Shown here piece by piece: positions 5,650 through 13,580 of a stretch of 13,582 bases of DNA (position 1 is its first letter; each line of letters opens with the position of its first letter). The DNA is taken from positions 1 through 13,582 of the forward strand of contig CAZFBS010000060.1 of NCBI GenBank assembly GCA_964517265.1, read 5' to 3'. Below the pieces are notes generated by a model. The model was not told the DNA's origin and ran no database searches. It was given only the letters and a program-made list of their open reading frames with translations. A program made the translations under genes and the position numbers. The stretch is from REEP01 sp964517265 (GTDB taxonomy: Bacteria > Pseudomonadota > Alphaproteobacteria > Rhodospirillales > Defluviicoccaceae).

Positions 5650-6422
5650 TGGGCGGCCACCGCGCGATCGTCGTCCCGCGGCTGCCGCCGCTCGCGGGCG
5701 ATATCAAGGAAGACCTCTTCCAGGGTGCGCCGGCCATAGCGGGCAAGAAGTTCGGCCGGCGTGCCGGAGGCCACCAGCGCTCCCGCCCGCAGCACCAGCA
5801 CATCGTCGCACATCCGCTCGACTTCCGCCATGTTGTGCGAGGCAAGCAGGATGGTGGCCCCGCTCTTCCGGCGGTAGCCGTCAAGGTAGCCGCGCACCCA
5901 GTCCGCCGTATCGGGATCGAGCGAAGCAGTCGGCTCGTCCAGCAGCAGCAGCCGTGGCCCATTCAACAGCGCCTTGGCGAGTGCCACACGCGTTTGCTGC
6001 CCGGCCGACAGATCGCCGACCGGCCGACTGAGGAACGCCTCGATCTCAAGGTCGGCGGCGAGCGCGCGGATCCGCTGCCTCACGGCAGCGACACCATACA
6101 GGCGGCCATAAACCATCAGGTTTTCCTCGACGCTCAGCCGCCGCGGCAGGTCGACATAGGGCGAGGAAAAGTTCATCCGCGCGAGCGCCCGGTAGCGATC
6201 GCGGAGCATGTCGACGCCCAGCACACACACGCTTCCGGACGTCGGCAGCAACAAGCCAAGAAGGATCGCAAGCGTCGTCGTCTTGCCGGCGCCGTTGCCG
6301 CCGAGTAGCGCGGTCGTCGAGCCCGCGGTGACGCGGAAGCTGATGTCGTCGACGGCCGTCAGCGAGCCGAACCGTTTGGTCAGCCCGGACACCACGATGG
6401 CCGTGTCGCCGGCGTTGCTCAT
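5646..6422 (-). CDS. ABC-2 transporter ATP-binding protein, 258 aa
   Basis: This is the cytoplasmic ATPase partner of the adjoining permease. It has Walker A GGNGAGKTT (41-49), signature LSAGQQ (138-143), Walker B LLLLDEPTA (158-166), D-loop SLDP (167-170) and the switch histidine in ASHN (His196). The usual Q-loop glutamine is absent: the corresponding stretch reads MNFSSPYVDLP (83-93), a variant I associate with one branch of ABC-2 ATPases. The ATG at 6422 starts just before the conserved first strand (IVVSGLTKRFG) but has no evident ribosome-binding site. A TTG at 6470 preceded by AAGGCGGG is a credible alternative giving 274 aa. It lies 61 bp after the degenerate EAL gene, probably in the same operon. 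Confidence 0.93.
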   Translation of the reverse strand: MSNAGDTAIVVSGLTKRFGSLTAVDDISFRVTAGSTTALLGGNGAGKTTTLAILLGLLLPTSGSVCVLGVDMLRDRYRALARMNFSSPYVDLPRRLSVEENLMVYGRLYGVAAVRQRIRALAADLEIEAFLSRPVGDLSAGQQTRVALAKALLNGPRLLLLDEPTASLDPDTADWVRGYLDGYRRKSGATILLASHNMAEVERMCDDVLVLRAGALVASGTPAELLARYGRRTLEEVFLDIARERRQPRDDDRAVAAQ

Positions 6423-6483
6423 CAGGAAGCGGCCCGATCCAAATACGTTGCGGTCACCGCCGGTCGTCAAGCCGGCGCCCGCC

Positions 6484-7740
6484 TTATTTGTTGGTGCCCA
6501 ACACCTTTTTCAACCGCAGCAGATGGCGGCGACGGTTGTCGTTCGTCAGCAAAGCCTCGATCGAACGGCCCTGAAACAGGCTGATTCCCAACGCATGGCC
6601 AAGATCGACAGCCACCTTGGCATCCACCCGGCACAGCACGACACGGCCGGGGCCCGTCCGCTCCACCAGGGTGCGCAGTCGCTGCAACACGTTCTCGCCT
6701 TCCGTCAACAGATCGGCGTCCCACAGCACCTTGACCAGATCGACCCCGAGCCGGCCGCAATCGACAATCTCAAGATCGCGGTGACCGACCGCGTCGAGGC
6801 AAACCCGATAGCCCCTGTCCTGGATCACCTTGCGGGCGAGGTGATATGCGCGCAGATCCTGGAACACGTCGATGGCCTGCAGTTCCACGATCAGAGCCTC
6901 CGCGCGATGCGCGCTCAGCCCGCTGTCGAAGGCGCTGAAGCCTTTCGAGAGCAGCGTGGCGATATTGAGGTTGACGCTGAGGTTCCCGGCAAAGGCATTC
7001 TCGGGCATCGTCAGCAGTTGCAGGACCCGGCGGTCGAGCGTCTCCGTCAGATGCTGGAACAGCCAGCGGTTGCCGAGCAGGTTGACATCCGGCAGCAGTG
7101 TCTCGCGCAACTCGGCGATTGACACGTAAAGCTCGGTGAAGCGGGGCTCCGCCTCAAGCCGGGGCGAGACCGCACAGACCGTCTGCCGGCGGATGAGGCT
7201 CGAGAGGTCGGCGCGAACGAGCGCGCTCTCGAGCTTGGCCAGCAACTCCGGCGTCAGCGGCAGTCCCAGGGTCTGCTTGCGTTTGAGCCGTTCCTTGGTC
7301 GTCAACGGACAGGCCGCTTTGGAAGACGGGTTGGCCTGACCGACGACGAGATCGCGAACGTACCCCTGAAATCGCTCGTATTCGTGCTCCACATCGAAGC
7401 GACCGACAAATTCGGCGGCGGTGCGCGTATCGGTCAGGGCCGGATCGTCACTGAACAGGAAACAGATCTTCTGGATCTCGACTTCGACGCGCCGATGCAC
7501 ATCGGCCTTGTAGACGAAAATGGTGTCGGCCGAGCTGAGGACGAAAAGCTGACCTTCGCCCGCCTCGACCATGCATCGCAAGCCGCTGGTCGCGGCATGA
7601 AGGTGGTGGGCGCGGCGATTGTAGGCCCGAAGCTTCGATAAACGCACATGGACCGCGCGCCGGCCGCAGGCGCGCTCCGCCAGGCGCCGAACATAGTCCA
7701 ACAATAGCTCTTCCTGGCTACGCACGGGAAGCACGGTCAT
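6484..7740 (-). CDS. Degenerate EAL-domain protein 2, 418 aa
   Basis: The C-terminal half (about 200-400) follows the EAL phosphodiesterase fold but lacks the full metal and catalytic set. NLSVNLNIAT (253-262) corresponds to the Asn motif, IVELQ keeps one Glu (286), the normally paired Asp-Asp motif reads LDAVG (315-319, second Asp lost), Lys337 in VDLVKVLW is kept, and FQGRSIE (389-395) keeps the Gln-Gly near the end. No proper EAL signature precedes WLFQHLTETLDRRVL (226-240). The N-terminal 200 residues match no domain I recognise. c-di-GMP hydrolysis is unlikely; nucleotide binding or protein contacts are possible. The ATG at 7740 overlaps the upstream paralogue by 23 bp, so coupled translation is likely. 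Confidence 0.85.
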   Translation of the reverse strand: MTVLPVRSQEELLLDYVRRLAERACGRRAVHVRLSKLRAYNRRAHHLHAATSGLRCMVEAGEGQLFVLSSADTIFVYKADVHRRVEVEIQKICFLFSDDPALTDTRTAAEFVGRFDVEHEYERFQGYVRDLVVGQANPSSKAACPLTTKERLKRKQTLGLPLTPELLAKLESALVRADLSSLIRRQTVCAVSPRLEAEPRFTELYVSIAELRETLLPDVNLLGNRWLFQHLTETLDRRVLQLLTMPENAFAGNLSVNLNIATLLSKGFSAFDSGLSAHRAEALIVELQAIDVFQDLRAYHLARKVIQDRGYRVCLDAVGHRDLEIVDCGRLGVDLVKVLWDADLLTEGENVLQRLRTLVERTGPGRVVLCRVDAKVAVDLGHALGISLFQGRSIEALLTNDNRRRHLLRLKKVLGTNK

Positions 7741-9010
7741 GGTCGGCCATCGTATCCGAACGCGGGAGAAGCCCCTTGTTGCCGGAAAGCGCATCGAGGA
7801 GTCGATCGACGAAACGGCCCTGAAACCGGCGAATGCCATGCTCGCCGCCCCATTCGAGCGCCTGTGCCGACTGCGCCCGGGCAAGTATCACCCGCTCGCG
7901 ACCCAGCGCTTCGATCACTGTGCGCAATCCGGAAACCCGGCAGGCGGGAAACAGCGCCGGGGCATCTTCCCGCCACCAGATCTTCACGAAATCCGCGCGC
8001 AAAGCCGATCCGTCAACGACCTGGAGAGTGAGTGGGGTAAGGCCATCAATGAGGATTCTGACGCCCTGCTCCTGCAAGGACTGCCGAATGTTTACGAACG
8101 CCGCACCGTTGGCGAGCAGATCAACGAGTTGAATTTCCACAACCGGCTTGCCGCTCGAGCCGCGACAGCGTTGCAGCAGCCGCTGGAACCCGGGAGAACC
8201 GAGCGAGGCGATATTGAGATTGAGGCTGATGGGAACCAACTCGGGGTCAACGGCTTGGCCGCCGATGAAATCCAGCATCCGGCGATCGAGGATCTCGGTC
8301 AGGTAGCGGAACAACCACCCGCTTGCAAACATATCGATGCCGGGCGCGACGAGGGCGTTCAGGTCCTGCATGGAAACGTAGGTTTCGCGGAACAGCGGCA
8401 ACAACGAGGCGTCGGGACAGAGATCGAGGGCGGTCTGCTGGCGGACAACGGCACGCAGATCCAACTGTTCGACGCGCTCGCAGATCGCGCCAAGATCCTC
8501 GGCTTTCAGGCAGCGGATGCAGGGCTCTTTCGACCTGCTGGCAGGCGCCGCCCGCGCGCGCCGTGCCGTCGCGACCCAGGCCGCGGTGAGGCTCAACAGC
8601 CTCTCGAGGTCTTCTCCTTGCGCCAGATCGTACCATTCGGGCTCGGGGTCCTCGTCACAATCCCAGGTCCAGTCCTCGATTGCGCCAAGGTACAATGTGC
8701 GAGCCGTGCCGATCGCAGCGTCAACCTGATCGACCGGCACGCCGGCCCTGCAGAGGACGACCACATGCCCTTCGGCCACGCAGAACAGCCTCACATCATG
8801 CACCGAGGTCAGCAGTTCCAGCGGCCGCAGCGCGATGCCCAGTCGCTCAACACCGGCAACCGTCCCAGCCGCACGCCGCATCTGAAGGCGCACCGCGTAG
8901 AAACCGTCGGCACCGCCGGCAAGCCGCAGCAGGCTGTCGTGGAGACGATCCTCCGCAGTGAGCCCGTTGGCATCGGGCAACGCAGGTGCAAGAAATCCAG
9001 CTGGGGACAT
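7718..9010 (-). CDS. Degenerate EAL-domain protein 1, 430 aa
   Basis: This is a tandem paralogue of the following gene. The two share RQQTALDL/RRQTVCAV, YVSMQDLNAL/YVSIAELRET, GWLFRYLTEILDRRML/RWLFQHLTETLDRRVL and SLNLNIA/SVNLNIA. EAL-fold landmarks are VVEIQ (Glu292), IDGLTP (321-326) in place of the Asp-Asp motif, DFVKIWW (Lys343) and FQGRF (396-400). The metal-binding Asp pair and EAL signature are missing, so it is probably not an active phosphodiesterase. I preferred the ATG at 9010 because GGAAGG lies about 8 bases upstream; the frame stays open to a TTG at 9169, but the extra 53 residues look unstructured. It is the first gene of the four-gene cluster. CIRC at residues 164-167 adds a pair of cysteines absent from the paralogue. 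Confidence 0.83.
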   Translation of the reverse strand: MSPAGFLAPALPDANGLTAEDRLHDSLLRLAGGADGFYAVRLQMRRAAGTVAGVERLGIALRPLELLTSVHDVRLFCVAEGHVVVLCRAGVPVDQVDAAIGTARTLYLGAIEDWTWDCDEDPEPEWYDLAQGEDLERLLSLTAAWVATARRARAAPASRSKEPCIRCLKAEDLGAICERVEQLDLRAVVRQQTALDLCPDASLLPLFRETYVSMQDLNALVAPGIDMFASGWLFRYLTEILDRRMLDFIGGQAVDPELVPISLNLNIASLGSPGFQRLLQRCRGSSGKPVVEIQLVDLLANGAAFVNIRQSLQEQGVRILIDGLTPLTLQVVDGSALRADFVKIWWREDAPALFPACRVSGLRTVIEALGRERVILARAQSAQALEWGGEHGIRRFQGRFVDRLLDALSGNKGLLPRSDTMADHDRASRA

Positions 9011-9330
9011 CAACAGACCTTCCGGCACATTGGCCGGCAGCTCTCTCCCGCCGGCCGGCTCCACGGCCGTTCGCCGCGGTTCCCCGATAACGACGACCGA
9101 CACCGTAAAAGCCTGCAGTTCATTCGGTTCACCCCAACACAACGCCCCCGTTGATGGCATCATCGGCAAACGCAGTTAAAGAACCCTTCACGAGACAACC
9201 CGTTTGGAGGTTGTGAGACGATGCGCGGGGTCATAGCTTGGTTCTGGCACCGCCAGTGGCGGCGAGCCGGGTTGCTGTGATCGCGCAGGCAATCTGGCGG
9301 GGTGATGAACGATGTTCGATGGGATTGAAG
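9011..9330. promoter_or_regulatory. Divergent intergenic region between EAL cluster and phosphatase
   Basis: About 320 bp separate the two divergently oriented start codons, so promoters for both directions should lie here. I find no strong sigma-70 match. An inverted repeat, ACAACC (9195-9200) and GGTTGT (9209-9214) with an 8-base spacer, could be an operator. Frames extending into the region from both sides (minus to 9169, plus from 9238) lack family similarity and are judged non-coding. Confidence 0.35.
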
Positions 9331-10107
9331 ATGTTCAATGGGATATTCGCCCCGGTACGAGATCCGGTGGCGCGTGACACGACGCGCCGCCGCAACCCCC
9401 GCGTGCCTGCCGGCGAACGGATCTACGTGGTTGGCGACATTCATGGGCGCAGCGACCTGCTTGCGCACCTTCACCATGCCATTCGTGCCGATCTTTACCG
9501 GCGGCCAGCACCGCTCAAGCGGACCATCGTCTATCTCGGCGATTACGTGGACCGGGGTCCCGGCTCGTGTGAGGTGCTTGAGATGCTCATTCGCACGCCG
9601 ATTGAAGATGCAAGGTCGGTGTACCTCAAGGGCAACCACGAAGACATGATGCTGCGCTTCATCTACGGCGAGCACGTTCCTGCATGGCTCCACAACGGGG
9701 GGGAGACGACACTCGCCAGTTACGGTATTGAAGCAGGGTTGAAGCCCGGCCCTTCGCTACTGGAGGACTTGCGCCGGCAACTATGGGACGCGTTGCCCGT
9801 TTCCCACCTCGCCTTCCTGGAAAACCTCCAGTTGATGCATGTTGCTGGTGATTACCTGTTCGTCCATGCCGGGATTCGCCCCGGTGTCCCGCTCGACGCC
9901 CAGCGTCCAGCTGACCTGATGTGGATCCGCGAGCCCTTTCTGGCGAAAAAAGACGCGTGCGACAAATGTGTCGTGCATGGGCACACCATCTCGATGGTGC
10001 CGGAGGTTCATCCCTACAGGATCGGGATCGATACCGGCGCCTTTTACAGCGGCCGCCTGACTTGCCTCGTGCTGGAAGCGGATCGGGTGGGGTTCTTGCA
10101 GACTTAG
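9331..10107 (+). CDS. PPP-family metallophosphatase (Ser/Thr phosphatase-like), 258 aa
   Basis: It carries the full metallophosphoesterase motif set of PPP phosphatases: GDIHGR (35-40), GDYVDRG (70-76), GNHE (101-104), VHAG (178-181) and VHGH (215-218). These residues bind two metal ions and the phosphate. The bacterial relatives are PrpA/PrpB-like protein phosphatases and related dinucleotide hydrolases; the size fits. The substrate is unknown. No signal peptide or membrane segment is seen, so it is cytoplasmic. Start choice is uncertain: the ATG at 9331 has a weak GGGA 6 bases upstream, while the ATG at 9319 would add four residues. The next gene starts 52 bp downstream on the same strand but has its own strong ribosome-binding site. 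Confidence 0.93.
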   Translation: MFNGIFAPVRDPVARDTTRRRNPRVPAGERIYVVGDIHGRSDLLAHLHHAIRADLYRRPAPLKRTIVYLGDYVDRGPGSCEVLEMLIRTPIEDARSVYLKGNHEDMMLRFIYGEHVPAWLHNGGETTLASYGIEAGLKPGPSLLEDLRRQLWDALPVSHLAFLENLQLMHVAGDYLFVHAGIRPGVPLDAQRPADLMWIREPFLAKKDACDKCVVHGHTISMVPEVHPYRIGIDTGAFYSGRLTCLVLEADRVGFLQT

Positions 10108-10159
10108 CTTCGCTGCCATATGACATCGGTGGTCGGAGTCCGGGAGGGAGGCGATCACG

Positions 10160-11272
10160 ATGCAGCGAAGAGACTTCATCAAGGCGGCGGCGCTGGCCAC
10201 TGGCGGCGTGGCGGCCGGGGCACCGTTCGCCGCGCCGGCGCTGGCCGAGCAGCGGCGCGAACTCACGATGATCACGACATGGCCCAAGAACACACCGGGC
10301 GTTGGTGTCAATGCCGAGCGGTTTGCCGAAATGCTGACCGCGCTGACCGGCGGGCGCCTGACGGTCAGGCTGCACGGAGCCGGGGAGTTGGTTCCACCCT
10401 TCGAATCGCTGGACGCGGTCTCCGGCGGCACCGCCGATCTCTGTCATTCCTCCCCCTATTACTGGGTCGGCAAGCACAAGGCATTCAACTACTTTACCGG
10501 AATTCCCTTTGGCTTGACGGCGCAGGAAACGGCAGCGTGGATCGCCTTTGGCGGCGGCCAGCAATTGTGGGAGGAACTCTATGCCGACTTCGGCGTCCAA
10601 CCCTTTTATGCCGGCTCCAGCGGAACCCAGGCAGGCGGGTGGTTCCGCAAGGAGATCAACAACGTCGATGACTTCAAGGGCCTGAAGTTCCGTATCGCCG
10701 GCCTCGGCGGTGAAGTGATGCGGCGGATGGGTGCGACAACGGTGATGGTCCCGGCCGGAGAAATCGCGCCGGCACTGATGAGTGGGGCCGTCGACGGCGC
10801 CGACTGGATCGGTCCGTGGAACGACCTTGCGTTCGGCCTCTACCGGGCGGCTCAATATTACTACATGCCGGGTCTGCTCGAACCCGGCCCCAGTCTGGAG
10901 ATCATCTTCAACAAGAACGTCTACGAGTCGCTGTCTGCCGAGCAACAAGCGGCGGTCCGCGCGGCGGCCGCGGCCACTGCTCACGAAACCCTTGCCGACT
11001 TCACCTATCACAATACCCGCTCGCTGGCGCCGTTGCTGCGGGATCATGGGGTCCAACTGCGTCGCTTCAGCGATGACGTGATTCGGGCATTGGCCACCCA
11101 CTCCGCCGAAGCCACCGAAGAGTTGGGGCGGTCCGATTCCCTGACCGCCAAGGTGCATGACTCCTTTCAGAGCTTTCTCGCCGGCAGCCGTGGCTATGCC
11201 CCCCACGCCGAAGGCGGCTACCTGCGCGCCCGTGAGATGACGTCGCCCGCCGACGAACTGCTCATGGAGTAA
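10160..11272 (+). CDS. TRAP transporter solute-binding protein, TakP-like (DctP family), 370 aa
   Basis: This is a periplasmic binding protein of a tripartite ATP-independent transporter. The N-terminus MQRRDFIK with a hydrophobic stretch ending APALA (cleavage after residue 29) is a Tat signal, so it is exported folded. The body matches the 2-oxoacid/monocarboxylate branch typified by TakP: TTWPKNTPGV (39-48), SSPYYWVGK (97-105), GGWFRKEI (159-166), FRIAGLGGEV (177-186, with Arg178 at the usual carboxylate-binding place), PAGEIAPAL and DGADWIGPWND (212-222). GGGAGG lies 8 bases before the ATG, which fixes the start. No dctQ or dctM membrane gene is visible on either side within the window, so its transporter partners must be elsewhere. 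The ligand, probably a 2-oxoacid or similar carboxylate, is inferred from the family. Confidence 0.95.
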   Translation: MQRRDFIKAAALATGGVAAGAPFAAPALAEQRRELTMITTWPKNTPGVGVNAERFAEMLTALTGGRLTVRLHGAGELVPPFESLDAVSGGTADLCHSSPYYWVGKHKAFNYFTGIPFGLTAQETAAWIAFGGGQQLWEELYADFGVQPFYAGSSGTQAGGWFRKEINNVDDFKGLKFRIAGLGGEVMRRMGATTVMVPAGEIAPALMSGAVDGADWIGPWNDLAFGLYRAAQYYYMPGLLEPGPSLEIIFNKNVYESLSAEQQAAVRAAAAATAHETLADFTYHNTRSLAPLLRDHGVQLRRFSDDVIRALATHSAEATEELGRSDSLTAKVHDSFQSFLAGSRGYAPHAEGGYLRAREMTSPADELLME

Positions 11273-11349
11273 GCTTCCGACGAAACGGACAGGTTCGCTC
11301 ATGAACACGCTGCGGGCGCGCGGGCGCAGGGTTGTTGGTATATACGCGA
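11273..11349. other. Convergent intergenic gap
   Basis: 77 bp separate the stops of the TRAP binding protein and the hemerythrin gene. A short GC-rich inverted repeat (CTGCG...CGCAG, about 11310-11329) is present but is not followed by a clear T-run, so termination is not proven. Confidence 0.25.
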
Positions 11350-11805
11350 TCAGGAACGGCGAGCGGTGTCGGCCCGAGTTCGCTGGTCGATCAGATACCG
11401 CCTCAACTCCAGATCGAGGGTGAGATGGTCGGTCATCATTACGACGGCCAATCCCTCGATAAGATCGGCCAGCGTGTGCCGCACCATCGGCATGGATCCG
11501 GCAGCGTCAGCGATCGCCTCGGCACGGCGCGCAAGAATCGCGTGCTGCGCGATATGGTGGTCTGCGCCGGGGTAGGGCAGATTGAGGAATTGTGCTTCTT
11601 CCCGGGCAAAATGCGCCGGGAGCGCCCGGGCGAAGTCCTTGATCAGCGCACGGCAGGGCCCCTTCTCTCCGGCGGCATAGTGCGCCTGCATCTGCTCGAG
11701 CATTCGAAACAACTCTCGATGCTCGGCGTCAATGTCCGCCGCGCCGACGCCATGGTCGGCGACCCAGGCGACATCAATGATGAGATGAAGCGGTTCGGAT
11801 CCCAT
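11350..11805 (-). CDS. Bacteriohemerythrin, 151 aa
   Basis: This is a single-domain, four-helix di-iron oxygen-binding protein. All seven expected ligands are visible: His29 (IDAEH), His65 and Glu69 (HFAREE), His84 and His88 (HIAQH), His127 and Asp131 (HLTLD), together with the family's early Trp (AW at 13-14) and the GVGAADID approach (19-26). Length and spacing are standard. It is cytoplasmic with no signalling domain attached, so oxygen storage, delivery or NO/O2 sensing in a microaerobic lifestyle is likely. GGTGAG lies about 8 bases before the ATG. It is divergent from hldE with a 227-bp gap and does not seem to be in an operon. Confidence 0.95.
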   Translation of the reverse strand: MGSEPLHLIIDVAWVADHGVGAADIDAEHRELFRMLEQMQAHYAAGEKGPCRALIKDFARALPAHFAREEAQFLNLPYPGADHHIAQHAILARRAEAIADAAGSMPMVRHTLADLIEGLAVVMMTDHLTLDLELRRYLIDQRTRADTARRS

Positions 11806-12032
11806 GCCGCATTCTCACCATCCCGGCTTAACAAAAGGTCAATCGCGCCGCTGGCGCGCTCCCAGCCGAGAGGGCGCATTGCCCGAGCCTGTTCGCGCCT
11901 GTCGCCAGAGACTATCGAGAGACCGCGGGTACGAGGGATGAGGGGGCCGCTGGAGGCGTCCTCGATGGCGCCATTGACGCCGCCGCCACCGCGCGCTCAA
12001 GTGGGCGGGAAACCCACAGGCAGGTTGTCATC

Positions 12033-13496
12033 ATGAGTGAACGCACCCAGCTGATTCCATTGATTGAGGCCCTGCCTGACGTTCGCATCCTTTGCGTCGG
12101 CGATGTGATGCTCGACCGCTATGTCTACGGGGCAGTGGAGCGGGTCTCGCCGGAGGCACCCATTCCGGTCCTGCGGGTGGAGCGCGAGACGGCGATGCTG
12201 GGCGGCGCCGGCAACGTGATCCGCAACGTTCTCGCGCTGGGCGCGCGGGCACGTCTCGTCGCGGCGGTGGGCGACGACGCTGCGGGAGAGGCGGTGCGGG
12301 GCCTGCTCGCTGCCGGAGACGGCTTGTCGTTTGCCCTCATCACCGACACCGCACGGCAAACATCGATCAAGACCCGCTTCCTCGCCGGCAACCAGCAGAT
12401 CCTGCGCGCCGACGAGGAGACGCTCGCCCCATTGGACGAGGAGCCACGACACGCCTTGCGGGAAGCGGTCGGCACCATGTTGGCGGACGCACAGATCGTC
12501 GTCCTTTCCGACTACGGCAAGGGGGTGCTCTCGGGTGGGATTGCGGCGGAGTTGATCGCCCTAGCCCGCGCGGCGGAAAAGCCGGTCATCGTCGATCCGA
12601 AAGGCCGCCACTATGCCCGCTACGCCGGCGCCAGCGTGGTCACCCCCAACCGCAGCGAGCTTGCGGAGGCGGCCGGAACGGCAGTGCGGACGCCGGATGA
12701 GGCCGTCATCGCCGCACGCCTGCTCCTCGACATGCACGGCTTCGATGCCGTCATCGCGACGCTGGGAAAGGACGGCATGGCGGTCGTGACGGACGATGGG
12801 GAGGTCCGCCATCTACCGGCAGAGGCACGAGAAGTGTTCGATGTGTCCGGCGCCGGGGATACCGTCGTCGCGGCGCTGGCGGCCGCGCTGGGCAGCGGCG
12901 CGGAACTGGTACAGGCGGCCGCCCTTGCCAACGTCGCAGCAGGCATCGTCGTCGGCAAGGTCGGCACCGCGGTCGCCTACCGGAGCGAAGTGGTTGACGG
13001 CCTGCGTCACCAGGATTTATCGGAAGCCGAAGCGAAAGTCATGACGCTGGCGCCGGCGTTGGATCGGGTCGCCCTCTGGCGCCGGCGCGGGTTCCAGATC
13101 GGGTTCACCAACGGCTGTTTCGACCTCCTCCACCCGGGTCATGTTTCGCTGCTCGCATCCGCCCGCAAGGCATGCGATCGGCTGATCGTCGCCATCAACA
13201 GCGATGACTCCGTGCGCCGGCTCAAGGGTGCTACCCGTCCGATCCAACCCGAAACGGCGCGCGCGACGGTGCTGGCATCGCTGGCGAGCGTCGACCTGGT
13301 GGTGATCTTCGGCGAGGACACACCGTTGCGACTCATTGAAGCGTTTCGACCGGACGTGCTCATCAAGGGCGCCGACTACCGGATCGAGGAGGTGGTCGGC
13401 GCAGAGTTCGTTCACAGCTACGGCGGCGAGGTTCATCTGGCGCCGATCGAGCCCGGTTTCAGCACCACGGCGACCATCGCGCGGATGGCCGAATAG
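12033..13496 (+). CDS. hldE: Bifunctional heptose 7-phosphate kinase / heptose 1-phosphate adenylyltransferase, 487 aa
   Basis: This fused enzyme makes ADP-heptose for the LPS inner core. The N-terminal PfkB/ribokinase domain (about 1-325) phosphorylates D-glycero-beta-D-manno-heptose 7-phosphate at C1; it shows GDVMLDRY (23-30), GGAGNV (57-62), LSDYGKG (158-164), DPKGR (188-192), TPNRSE (204-209) and the catalytic SGAGDT (272-277). The C-terminal cytidylyltransferase-like domain (about 350-487) adds AMP; it shows TNGCFDLLHPGH (359-370, HxGH signature), NSDDSVRRLKG (389-399) and FSTTATIARM at the end. The length is normal for the fused form, and both active sites look intact. AGG about 8 bases before the ATG is a modest ribosome-binding site. 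Its presence implies a Gram-negative outer membrane with heptose-containing LPS. Confidence 0.97.
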   Translation: MSERTQLIPLIEALPDVRILCVGDVMLDRYVYGAVERVSPEAPIPVLRVERETAMLGGAGNVIRNVLALGARARLVAAVGDDAAGEAVRGLLAAGDGLSFALITDTARQTSIKTRFLAGNQQILRADEETLAPLDEEPRHALREAVGTMLADAQIVVLSDYGKGVLSGGIAAELIALARAAEKPVIVDPKGRHYARYAGASVVTPNRSELAEAAGTAVRTPDEAVIAARLLLDMHGFDAVIATLGKDGMAVVTDDGEVRHLPAEAREVFDVSGAGDTVVAALAAALGSGAELVQAAALANVAAGIVVGKVGTAVAYRSEVVDGLRHQDLSEAEAKVMTLAPALDRVALWRRRGFQIGFTNGCFDLLHPGHVSLLASARKACDRLIVAINSDDSVRRLKGATRPIQPETARATVLASLASVDLVVIFGEDTPLRLIEAFRPDVLIKGADYRIEEVVGAEFVHSYGGEVHLAPIEPGFSTTATIARMAE

Positions 13497-13574
13497 CGCC
13501 GCGCCGGCGACAACTACGGCCACGGGCGCCGGGACTATCGATAATTTCGTGTCAGGTCGGTCATGATGAGAGCA

Positions 13575-13580
13575 AAGGAG
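13575..13580 (+). promoter_or_regulatory. Ribosome-binding site for a gene beyond the right edge
   Basis: AAGGAG ends two bases before the window ends, at the spacing expected for a start codon just outside. The 79 bp after hldE otherwise hold no gene, although the tandem ATGs at 13563 and 13566 could instead begin a partial reading frame. A following LPS-precursor gene in operon with hldE is plausible but not visible. Confidence 0.4.

Noticed and set aside
4852..5739. Plus-strand open frame of about 295 codons
   Set aside because: It mirrors the permease gene. Its peptide is Gln/Arg/Pro-rich with no domain, and the permease has proper membrane segments and ATGA coupling.
6208..7122. Plus-strand open frame of about 304 codons
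   Set aside because: It spans antisense parts of the ABC ATPase and the second EAL gene, and no domain is recognisable.
7739..9154. Plus-strand open frame of about 470 codons
   Set aside because: It is antisense to the degenerate EAL protein 1 gene. The minus-strand product has a clear paralogue and a ribosome-binding site; this one has neither.
9659..11308. Minus-strand open frame of about 550 codons
   Set aside because: It is antisense to the phosphatase and the TRAP binding protein, both with full family motifs. Long antisense frames are expected in GC-rich coding DNA, and this peptide is low-complexity Gly/Arg-rich.
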